NCBI GenBank assembly: GCA_965219305.1
Contig: OZ244725.1
Coordinates: forward strand, 310,001 to 374,000
Source: DATHTS01 sp965219305
Lineage (GTDB): Bacteria > Acidobacteriota > Blastocatellia > Pyrinomonadales > Pyrinomonadaceae
Direction: 5' to 3'
DNA length: 64,000 nt
The notes under the pieces were generated by a model. That model did not search any database. It was not told the origin of the DNA and saw nothing but the letters and a program-made list of their open reading frames with translations. This document shows positions 53,303 to 60,977 of the stretch, piece after piece (position 1 is the first letter of the stretch; the number at the start of each line of letters is the position of its first letter). Made by a program: the position numbers and the translations under genes.

Positions 53303-55330
53303 TTACCAAATTTCGCACATATCTTTCCTGACCATCGCATCGCCCGATTTACAACCGAATGCTTTGGCAAACTGCGGCATATTCGACATCGGACCGTTAA
53401 CGCGCCAGCGCGGAAGCGAATGCGGATCGCCGAGAACCTGCGAGCGTTCGGATTCCGGCGTGCCTTTCGCCGCCCAGACTTGCGCCCAGCCTAAGAAAAA
53501 TCTCTGTTCCGGCGTGAAACCGTCAATTTCGCCCTGACGATTTCCGTCAGCCATCGCTTTTTGGAAAGCATCATATGCAATCGTCAAACCTGCGAAATCG
53601 CCGATATTTTCGCCAAGCGTCAGTTTTCCGTTGAGATTCAATCCCGGCTGAACTTCGTAATCGTTAAATTGATTGACGACGCACATCGCACGTTCGTCGA
53701 ATTTCGTGCGGTCGGTCGGTGTCCACCACGATTTGTAATTTCCTTCCGCGTCGAATTTACTGCCCTGATCGTCGAAACCGTGCGAGATTTCGTGACCGAT
53801 CACGCCGCCGATTGCGCCGTAATTGATTGCGTCGTCGGCTTTCGGATTAAAAAACGGCGGCTGCAAAATTCCGGCGGGAAAAACGATCTCGTTAAAAGTT
53901 CCGTTGTAATAAGCGTTGACGGTCGGCGCAGTCATTCCCCAACGCGCTTTATCAACGGGTTTTCCTATGTCCTGCAAATTGCGGATAATTTGGAATTGAC
54001 CGGAATTATAAGCGTTTTCAAAATATGATTTGCGGCTTAAAGTCAGACCTTCGTAACCGCGCAGAACATCGGGATAACCGATTTTGCGTTTGAAAGTCGA
54101 AAGTTTTCTCTGCGCTTCGACTTTCGTTTCTGGACTCATCCAATCAAGACTGCCAATGCGGATTTTCATCGCGGCGAAAAGATTGTCAATCAATTCGTTC
54201 ATCCGCGCTTTGGCTTCGGGCGTGAACGCGGTTTTGACGAATTCCTGACCGAGTGCTTCGCCGACGCTTCCGTCAACCGCCGAAACACAGCGTCTCCAAC
54301 GCGGCTGTTGTTCTTTTTGACCGCTCAGATATTTGCCGTAAAAATCGAATCGTGTGTCTTCAAATTTGCTTGACAGAAGCGGCGCGGCATCGTTTATCGT
54401 CATAAAACGAAGGTAAGTTTTCCAATCGTTGATCGAAACGTAATCCATCATTTTATTGACTTCTTCAAAAAACGCGGGCTGACCGATGTTGATTTCTTTG
54501 ACCGCCGGAACTTTGCGGTCTAGCATATACAATTTCCACGAAATATTCGGCGTTATCACACGCGCTTGGTTGAGCGTCATTTTGTGATAACGATTGTCGG
54601 GATTTCTTAAATCCGTCGGCGCGAGCGAAGCGTTTGCCAGACGAGTCTGAATGTCCATCACGGTTTTCGCGTTTGCCGCCGCAACATCCGATGAATCGCC
54701 GAGAAGTGTGAACATTTTCGTCATATATTCGACGAATTTTTCACGGGTTTCGACCGATTTCTCATCAGTCTTCGTGTAATATTCTTTGTTGGGCAAGCTC
54801 AAACCGCCCTGCCCGGAATTCGCAATAACCAAATTGGAATTTTTCAGATCGGGACCGCCGCTGAAACCGAAAACGGCGGGAATTCCGGCGTTGTGGAGCA
54901 TTGCGATTTCCTTTAAAAGATCGTCTTTATTTTGAATTTTACCGATTTGTTCAAAATAAGGTTCGACGGGCTTTGTTCCGGCGGCTTCGATTGCCGATTC
55001 GTCCAGACACGAAGCATAGTAATCGCCGATAAGCTGCGCGTCCGAACCCGGCGCGGCATCTTTTGCGGCGGAGGCTTTGTCTAAAACCGTCTTTAAAATA
55101 TCGCGGTTATTTTCCGCCAAGACGTTAAAAGTTCCCCAGCGCGAATAAGCGGCGGGAATTTCAGTATCTTTCAGCCAAGTTCCGTTGGCATATTCAAAAA
55201 AGTCTGTGCAGGCATCAACGGTTTTATCCATTCTGCTGACTTCAAATCCGTTGCTCTGAGCCATCGTCGTTATATATAGTGACGATAACATCAGTAATGT
55301 GACAAAAAATCGAAAAGTTGTATTACGCAT
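53303..55330 (-). CDS. M13-family metallopeptidase (neprilysin/PepO-like)
   Basis: A 675-residue exported zinc endopeptidase. A signal peptide (FRFFVTLLMLSSLYITTMAQ) is followed by the typical M13 N-terminus (DACTDFFEYANGTWL) and the catalytic C-terminal region: GVIGHEISHGFDDQGSKFD contains HEISH and the downstream ENIGDFAGL supplies the third zinc ligand. The tail has FGCKSGDAMV and the family-typical final CEIW, equivalent to the CxxW end of eukaryotic neprilysins. It probably degrades peptides outside the cytoplasm. It is convergent with the RRM gene, with the terminator between. Confidence 0.95.
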   Translation of the reverse strand: MRNTTFRFFVTLLMLSSLYITTMAQSNGFEVSRMDKTVDACTDFFEYANGTWLKDTEIPAAYSRWGTFNVLAENNRDILKTVLDKASAAKDAAPGSDAQLIGDYYASCLDESAIEAAGTKPVEPYFEQIGKIQNKDDLLKEIAMLHNAGIPAVFGFSGGPDLKNSNLVIANSGQGGLSLPNKEYYTKTDEKSVETREKFVEYMTKMFTLLGDSSDVAAANAKTVMDIQTRLANASLAPTDLRNPDNRYHKMTLNQARVITPNISWKLYMLDRKVPAVKEINIGQPAFFEEVNKMMDYVSINDWKTYLRFMTINDAAPLLSSKFEDTRFDFYGKYLSGQKEQQPRWRRCVSAVDGSVGEALGQEFVKTAFTPEAKARMNELIDNLFAAMKIRIGSLDWMSPETKVEAQRKLSTFKRKIGYPDVLRGYEGLTLSRKSYFENAYNSGQFQIIRNLQDIGKPVDKARWGMTAPTVNAYYNGTFNEIVFPAGILQPPFFNPKADDAINYGAIGGVIGHEISHGFDDQGSKFDAEGNYKSWWTPTDRTKFDERAMCVVNQFNDYEVQPGLNLNGKLTLGENIGDFAGLTIAYDAFQKAMADGNRQGEIDGFTPEQRFFLGWAQVWAAKGTPESERSQVLGDPHSLPRWRVNGPMSNMPQFAKAFGCKSGDAMVRKDMCEIW

Positions 55331-55415
55331 TTTGTGAATCTCCTGATTAAATTAAGTTAGAATAAACTTAGCATTTTACGGGCGCGTAAATCAAAGGTTT
55401 CAATCAGAGAGGAAA

Positions 55416-56159
55416 ATGTTCAATAATTTCGTATCAATCGTCGAATTTCGCAATGTAGATTTTTCAGTCGGCGATGTTCAGATTTTGTCAGATATTAATC
55501 TAAATGTTAGAAAAGGCGAAATCTTAATTCTGCTCGGCGAATCCGGCTGCGGAAAAACGACGACATTAAAGCTAATAAATCGTCTGATCGAACCGACGAG
55601 CGGCGAAGTCATCGTCGAAGGAAAACCGGCGACCGATTGGGACGCGATAAAATTACGCCGGAAAATTGGCTATGTTTTGCAGGAAGGCGGTCTTTTTCCT
55701 CATTTTTCAGTTTTTGAAAATGTCGCACTCGTGCCGAAACTCGAAAATTGGGAAACGGAAAAAACGCGGGCGCGTGTTTTTGAATTATTGGAGACGGTCG
55801 GTTTAAAACCCGACAAATTCGCCGAAAGATTTCCGCACGAGCTTTCCGGCGGTCAGCGTCAGAGAGTCGGCGTTGCGCGGGCGTTGGCGGCAAATCCCGA
55901 TCTTCTGCTTTTAGACGAACCGTTCGGCGCGCTCGACGCGATAACGCGGACGAATCTGCAAAAAGAATTCGCCGCGCTAGTCAGAGAACTTGGCAAAACC
56001 GCCGTTTTCGTCACGCACGATTTGCAGGAAGCATTTATTTTGGGAACGCGGATTTGTCTGATGGATAAAGGAAAAATCGCTTTAATTGAAACGCCGGAGA
56101 ATTTCAAAAAAAGCGATTTGCCGCTGGTTCGGGAATATTTGGAAACGATCAACTTTTAA
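55416..56159 (+). CDS. ABC transporter ATP-binding protein, osmoprotectant type
   Basis: A 247-residue ATPase. Walker A GESGCGKTT is at 41-49, the signature LSGGQRQRVGVARALA near 147 and Walker B LLLLDEPFGALD near 166, with the His-loop in FVTHDLQEAF. The similarity is to OpuCA/glycine-betaine and choline importers. It lacks the C-terminal CBS domains that many OpuCA proteins carry. The matching permease-binding-protein gene is not next to it but starts 1.2 kb downstream, behind a gene on the opposite strand; such a layout suggests that an insertion separated a former operon. The end overlaps the opposing gene by 4 bp. Confidence 0.9.
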   Translation: MFNNFVSIVEFRNVDFSVGDVQILSDINLNVRKGEILILLGESGCGKTTTLKLINRLIEPTSGEVIVEGKPATDWDAIKLRRKIGYVLQEGGLFPHFSVFENVALVPKLENWETEKTRARVFELLETVGLKPDKFAERFPHELSGGQRQRVGVARALAANPDLLLLDEPFGALDAITRTNLQKEFAALVRELGKTAVFVTHDLQEAFILGTRICLMDKGKIALIETPENFKKSDLPLVREYLETINF

Positions 56160-56923
56160 TGCGGGATTCTGTCCATCATTTCGCGGGTGATTACTGTTTT
56201 AACTTCGCTGGAACTCATATCAATTAGAGGCTCGGAAGTAAAAATGCCGACTACTACCGATTCTTCGCTAACTTCCAAAACAATGTTCAATCTTACTTTT
56301 TCATCATTGCCGATTGTTAAATTTTCATTTTTGAATTTCTTAAAACCCTGAAATTCTATTTCAAGTCTGTAAACGCCTTTTGAGAGAAAAGAAAAAATAT
56401 AATTTCCATCAGAATCTGAAGTAGTTTCTTGAGGTTTCTTTTTACCTTTTTTATAAAGTTTAATTTTTGCATTTGGAATGAGCGCGCCGTTCGGATCGGT
56501 AATATATCCAGACAAAATACTTTCTTGATTTTCATTCTCTGTTCTGACAATTTCTACATTCGGTTTATGTTCGGAATCTTTATTTTTTGTTTGCCCGAAA
56601 CCGACGGAAACCAATGCGAAAACCGCTGACAACGCCGCGCCCGCGAATTTTGCAGTTCGTTTATAGGTGGCTCGCAGTCCGACCGGACAATCTTTCGTCA
56701 AAACCGTTCCGTCGGCGCGTTTGAAAAGACGAACACAAAGTCTGCCTTCGTGAGTTTTTACGAGATTTTCAACTTCCGGCTTCGTCATTTCGGCGATATT
56801 GTAAATATTCAATTCGCACGAATTGCAGCGGCGAACGCGCTCATCTCCCGTCATTGTTTCCCAACCGACACTGCACGGCGACGCGACGCGCATTTTATTT
56901 ATATCGAAATTTTGCTGTTTCAT
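56156..56923 (-). CDS. CxxC-domain plus carboxypeptidase-regulatory-domain membrane protein
   Basis: A 255-residue protein. The N-terminus (SPCSVGWETMTGDERVRRC, then NSCELNIYNI and GRLCVRLFKRADG) holds cysteines in a pattern that recurs in Acidobacteriota proteins and may bind metal. One transmembrane helix follows (about 93-112: AKFAGAALSAVFALVSVGFG), then a carboxypeptidase-regulatory-like beta-sandwich (about 135-215, LSGYITDPNGALIPNAKIKL). The last residues VITREMMDRIPH resemble the start of a TonB-plug linker, but the protein stops there, before any plug or barrel. It is inserted between the two parts of the osmoprotectant transporter. Its role is unknown. Confidence 0.65.
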   Translation of the reverse strand: MKQQNFDINKMRVASPCSVGWETMTGDERVRRCNSCELNIYNIAEMTKPEVENLVKTHEGRLCVRLFKRADGTVLTKDCPVGLRATYKRTAKFAGAALSAVFALVSVGFGQTKNKDSEHKPNVEIVRTENENQESILSGYITDPNGALIPNAKIKLYKKGKKKPQETTSDSDGNYIFSFLSKGVYRLEIEFQGFKKFKNENLTIGNDEKVRLNIVLEVSEESVVVGIFTSEPLIDMSSSEVKTVITREMMDRIPH

Positions 56924-57081
56924 TTCATCTACTAAGGTGCGCGGGATTTTAATTCGGTTGCTTGGACGCGAAATTCGTTTAACAGGAAAATTTCTAATGT
57001 AAATGCCGGATTTGTTAAAAGTTATGCAATGATTTCTAAATTGTTAAGGTTCACCGCTACGCTGCACGATGCGTTTTCCGA

Positions 57082-57333
57082 CCTGTAAAACCCGACGAAT
57101 GTCCTGTAAAAGCCGACGAGTATCCTGTAAAATCTGACGAGTGTCCTGTAAAATTCCATTTCTTTGATGTAAAAGTCCGTTTCTGTCTTGTAAAACAGTA
57201 AAAATATGTTGTAAATCTTCATTTCTGCCGTGTAAAAGTCTATTTCTGCCTTGTCAAATTCAATTTCCGACCTGTAAAAACGCAAAAGTATGCGGTAAAA
57301 ATCGAAAAGTGTTCTCTAAAATCTAATCTCGTT
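57082..57333. repeat. 21-bp tandem repeat array, 12 units
   Basis: Twelve consecutive 21-bp units share the core CCTGTAAAA near the unit start, with most units reading (c/g)(c/t)TGTAAAA. The central units at 57082-57144 are best conserved, with CCGACGAGT after the core; the others have diverged. The period is exact throughout. On the minus strand one frame gives heptads of the type xFYRxxV, without a start codon or Shine-Dalgarno sequence, so I do not call it a gene. It occupies most of the 464-bp gap before the permease gene. Confidence 0.8.
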
Positions 57334-57387
57334 GTGTAAATTTCGATTGTTAATGTTTGAAACGGCTGATACAATTGCGCGTAAAGA

Positions 57388-58932
57388 ATGAATCTTTTTG
57401 AATTCATAAAACAGAACATCTGGGAAATTCTCGCTCTGACGCGCGAGCATATTTTTCTCGTGTTTGTTTCGACGGCAATCGCCGTTCTCGTCGGCGTTCC
57501 GCTCGGCGTTTTGTTGACGAGGAAAAAATCTCTGCAAACTCCGGTTCTCGGTTTTGCGAATGTGATGCAGACCGTTCCGTCGCTTGCGCTGTTCGGGTTA
57601 TTGATCCCGATTTCGTTTATCGGCATCGGTGTCAAACCGGCGATCATCGCGCTTTCTTTATATGCGCTTTTGCCGGTTTTGCGAAACACGGTAACGGGAA
57701 TCTCAAGCGTTGACGCGAAAATAAAAGAAGCGGCGACGGCGATGGGAATGACCGATTGGCAGATTTTGAAAATGGTCGAACTGCCGCTCGCAATGCCCGT
57801 GATATTAACCGGAATTCGCATCGCGGTCGTGATTTCCGTCGGCGTGGCGACGGTCGCGGCGTTCGTCGGCGCGGGCGGACTCGGAACTTACATCTTTCGC
57901 GGTCTGCGGCAGATTGATAATAATTTACTGCTGACGGGCGCGATATTTTCCGCCGTTCTCGCGCTTCTTGCAGATTTTGCGTTGGGACAAATAGAGAAGA
58001 TATTCGCGCCGAAAACTGCGAAGAACGAATCGGCAGACACGCGCCGGAAATTTATAGCGATCGGCGCGGCGACGTTAATTTTGTTAGCATTCGCTGTTCC
58101 GTTCGTTTCAAATTTACAAACCTCGACTTCGGCAAATAAAACGATTCGCGTCGGCTCGAAAGATTTCACGGAATCGGTGATTTTAGCGGAAATTCTGGCA
58201 CAGACGCTCGAGAAACGCGGAACAAATGTCGAACGACAACTCGAACTCGGCGGAAATCTCGCGCACGACGCGCTCGTTTCAAATCAGATTGACGTTTATC
58301 CCGAATACACCGGAACGGCTTACACCGCGATTTTGAAAAACGCGCCGATCACCGACGCGCAGAAAGTTTACGAACAGACGAAAGCGCAATATGCTACAAA
58401 GTTTAATCTGTTAATCAGTCCGCCGCTCGGTTTCGCCAACGATTTTGCGATTTTGGTGCGCGGCGATGTTGCGCGAAAGAACAATCTGAAAACGATCTCC
58501 GACGCCGTTCCGCTTTCAAAAAATTGGCAAGCCGGATTCGGACAAGATTTTATGTCACGCGCCGACGGTTACGAAGGATTTTCTAAAACTTACAATTTCA
58601 ATTTCGCAAAACAACCGCGCGAAATGGATTTGGCGTTGACATATCAAGCGTTAAAATCCGGCGAATTAGACATCATCGCGGGAAATTCGACCGACGGGTT
58701 GATTGATGTTCTGGATTTATTTCAACTTGCGGACGACAAACATTTTTTCCCGCCGTATCAAGCAGTTTTTATCGCGCGAAACGATAAAACGGAAATTCTG
58801 CGCGAGACATTCGAGAAATTAAATAATGCGATTTCGACCGAAGAAATGCGTAAAATGAATTACGCGGTTGACGGCGGAAACCGTCAACCGCGCGATGTCG
58901 CTGCCGATTGGCTGAAAAGCAAAAACTTTTAG
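57388..58932 (+). CDS. Fused osmoprotectant ABC permease and substrate-binding protein
   Basis: A 514-residue fusion. Residues 1-200 are an OpuCB-like permease with five or six membrane helices (the EAA-type loop IKEAATAMGMTDWQILKMVELP near 115-136 is visible). A further helix (LILLAFAVPFVSNLQ) is followed by the substrate-binding domain (about 240-514), starting KTIRVGSKDFTESVILAEIL, with the aromatic and Tyr-rich site YPEYTGTAY, as in choline/betaine-binding proteins of the OpuCC/OsmF type. Fused forms are known in this family. Its ATPase is the gene at 55416. The region before its ATG is the 21-bp repeat array. Confidence 0.92.
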   Translation: MNLFEFIKQNIWEILALTREHIFLVFVSTAIAVLVGVPLGVLLTRKKSLQTPVLGFANVMQTVPSLALFGLLIPISFIGIGVKPAIIALSLYALLPVLRNTVTGISSVDAKIKEAATAMGMTDWQILKMVELPLAMPVILTGIRIAVVISVGVATVAAFVGAGGLGTYIFRGLRQIDNNLLLTGAIFSAVLALLADFALGQIEKIFAPKTAKNESADTRRKFIAIGAATLILLAFAVPFVSNLQTSTSANKTIRVGSKDFTESVILAEILAQTLEKRGTNVERQLELGGNLAHDALVSNQIDVYPEYTGTAYTAILKNAPITDAQKVYEQTKAQYATKFNLLISPPLGFANDFAILVRGDVARKNNLKTISDAVPLSKNWQAGFGQDFMSRADGYEGFSKTYNFNFAKQPREMDLALTYQALKSGELDIIAGNSTDGLIDVLDLFQLADDKHFFPPYQAVFIARNDKTEILRETFEKLNNAISTEEMRKMNYAVDGGNRQPRDVAADWLKSKNF

Positions 58933-58939
58933 CCGTTAA

Positions 58940-60802
58940 TTATTGAAATGCCGCCGGGATCGGTTTATCGGTTGATAAGCCGAAAATTTGTCCGACGAAT
59001 CCGCCGTTTGTGGACTGCAAATAATACCACGCACCATATGACGGGCGAAAAACAGCAATGTCGGCTTTGCCGTCGCCGTCATAATCCGCCTGAACCGGAA
59101 TATCTCCATTTTGCCCGAATAATGTACCGAAAAATGAGCCATTCGAAGAATTGAGACGATACCACGCGCCGTTTGACGAGCGGAAAACTGCCACATCGGT
59201 CTTGCCGTCACCGTCGAAGTCTCCAAGCGTCGGAATATCTGTTCCTAATCCGAATGCTACGCCTCGAAACGCACCGTTTGAAGAATCGAGCGAATAGAAT
59301 GTTCCGTTTGTTGAAGGACGAAATACTGCAATATCAGATTTACCGTCGCCGTCGAAATCAGCAATTAAAGGTTGATCACCGCTTTGTCCGAAAATCGTTC
59401 CGAAGAACGAACCGTTTGACGAATTTAGACGATACCACGCGCCGTTTGAAGGACGAAAAACAGTAATATCCGATTTCCCGTCGCCGTCGAAATCTGCCGG
59501 AATCGGAATGTCGCCGTTTTGCCCGAACTGCAAGCCGACGAATGAATTGTTTGAAGATTTGAGATAATACCAAAAACCGTCTCTGAAAACGGCGATGTCG
59601 GCTTTCCCGTCGCCGTCGAAATCTGAGGGAACGATTCTGTCGCTGTTTTGTCCGAACTGCAACCCGGAAAATCCATTTTGTGAACCGCTGATATACCACG
59701 CGCCGTTTGACGGTCGGAAAACGGAAATGTCGGCTTTCCCGTCGCCGTCAAAATCGAAAGTTCGGCGCAATGAAGTTTGTGGCGCAAAATGCGGCGCGAG
59801 AACCGCTAATTGCGGTCGGTCGGTGCAGTTCGGGCAGTTTGTCGGTTCGAGCGTGAAAATATATTCGCTCCACCAAGGTCCGGCTGCCCAATATGTCCAG
59901 CCGAGCCAGACATCATTATTGGCATCCATATAATCCAGCATATTTCCGAGTGCCGCATAGCAAGTCGTGTTTCTTCCGCCCGCGAATTCGCCCAGAAAAC
60001 CGCGTCTGTTATTTGTCCGCAGCCAATTTGTAAAAGCATTGAGACGCTGTGAACCGATAGTCGAACTTATGCAGTTTTCGGATGTGCCGGACGAATCGGT
60101 GTCGAGATATTGGTGAACGTCGAACGCGAAATTATTCAGCGGATCGGTAATCGAAAGCATCACGGTGCCGTTGGGCGTGCCATACCAATTCAAAAGCCAA
60201 CTAGCCGCGCCCGTGTAACCGTTGCCCGGAACCAAAATCAAATTTGTCGCGCCCGTCGCACGAATCGCGCTGATCGCAACATTGGCATCGTCGCGCCACA
60301 ATTCCGTCGTCATATCGTGCGGTTCGTTCATCAGACCGAAAATCACGCGGTTGTTGGTTTTATAACGATTGGCAAGCCGCGTCCAAAAATCGGCAAACGC
60401 GCTCGCCGGAACATTTCCCTGACCGATGACAGTTCCGTAATATCGCGCGTAATTATGCGGATCAAGCACGACATACGCGCCTTTTCCCGTCGCATAATTT
60501 ACAATATCGTCGAGCCGCGCAAGTTCCGCCGAATTGAATGCCGCATTTTGACTTTGCTGCAATCTTTCCCAGCGAAACGGCAGGCGAAATGTGTTCATTC
60601 CTTTGCCGACGAAATAATCAACTTCGCTGTGTGTCGGATAAGTATAATGAACATTATACGTTCCCGGCAGATTATTCTCGCCGAAATCCGCGCCTGCCAG
60701 ATTAACGCCCGTATATGTAACAGGCGCGGCAGTTATCGCCGCGCTGAGAATAAATAAAAGTGATATGTAGCTGACGATCTTCAACATATTATTAAATTTC
60801 AT
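58940..60802 (-). CDS. Secreted GH5-type glycoside hydrolase with FG-GAP repeats
   Basis: A 620-residue exported enzyme. The signal peptide ends near AAITAAP. Residues 28-330 are a glycoside hydrolase family 5 (cellulase-like) barrel: the acid/base E160 is in FGLMNEPHD and the nucleophile E272 in RGFLGEFAGG, with HNYARYYG and DVHQYLD as expected. Residues 350-620 contain six FG-GAP/VCBS units of about 44-46 residues, each starting FDGDGK(A/S/T)DI and continuing AVFRPSNGAWY, as in calcium-binding propeller repeats. The repeats may bind the cell surface or substrate. Such enzymes cut beta-1,4-glucans or related glucans; the exact target is not known. It converges with the permease gene, 7 bp apart. 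Confidence 0.88.
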   Translation of the reverse strand: MKFNNMLKIVSYISLLFILSAAITAAPVTYTGVNLAGADFGENNLPGTYNVHYTYPTHSEVDYFVGKGMNTFRLPFRWERLQQSQNAAFNSAELARLDDIVNYATGKGAYVVLDPHNYARYYGTVIGQGNVPASAFADFWTRLANRYKTNNRVIFGLMNEPHDMTTELWRDDANVAISAIRATGATNLILVPGNGYTGAASWLLNWYGTPNGTVMLSITDPLNNFAFDVHQYLDTDSSGTSENCISSTIGSQRLNAFTNWLRTNNRRGFLGEFAGGRNTTCYAALGNMLDYMDANNDVWLGWTYWAAGPWWSEYIFTLEPTNCPNCTDRPQLAVLAPHFAPQTSLRRTFDFDGDGKADISVFRPSNGAWYISGSQNGFSGLQFGQNSDRIVPSDFDGDGKADIAVFRDGFWYYLKSSNNSFVGLQFGQNGDIPIPADFDGDGKSDITVFRPSNGAWYRLNSSNGSFFGTIFGQSGDQPLIADFDGDGKSDIAVFRPSTNGTFYSLDSSNGAFRGVAFGLGTDIPTLGDFDGDGKTDVAVFRSSNGAWYRLNSSNGSFFGTLFGQNGDIPVQADYDGDGKADIAVFRPSYGAWYYLQSTNGGFVGQIFGLSTDKPIPAAFQ

Positions 60803-60909
60803 TTGCTTTGCTCTCGATGCTATTTGCCGGACAAATCACGAAACAGTTATGAACTTATCCCATTTCGGTTCTCTTAAATGTTAAAGATTTTAGCAAATTA
60901 AAGCAAGCA

Positions 60910-60948
60910 AAAACCGGCAGCTTTGAAAAGTTCTTTATTTGCCGGTTT
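60910..60948 (-). terminator. Terminator of the TPR protein gene
   Basis: Arms AAACCGGCA / TGCCGGTTT enclose a 20-nt loop, and on the minus strand a T run follows. It lies about 30 bp after the stop of the TPR gene and before the GH5 start. Confidence 0.65.
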
Positions 60949-60977
60949 AAGTGAGAATAATTCAATTTTTCAAAGGT

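Noticed and set aside
57022..57285. Minus-strand open frame of 87 codons with heptads xFYRxxV over the 21-bp array
   Set aside because: It starts at TTG with no ribosome-binding site, follows the repeat units exactly and ends in unrelated sequence. The repeat explains the open frame, so no protein is called.
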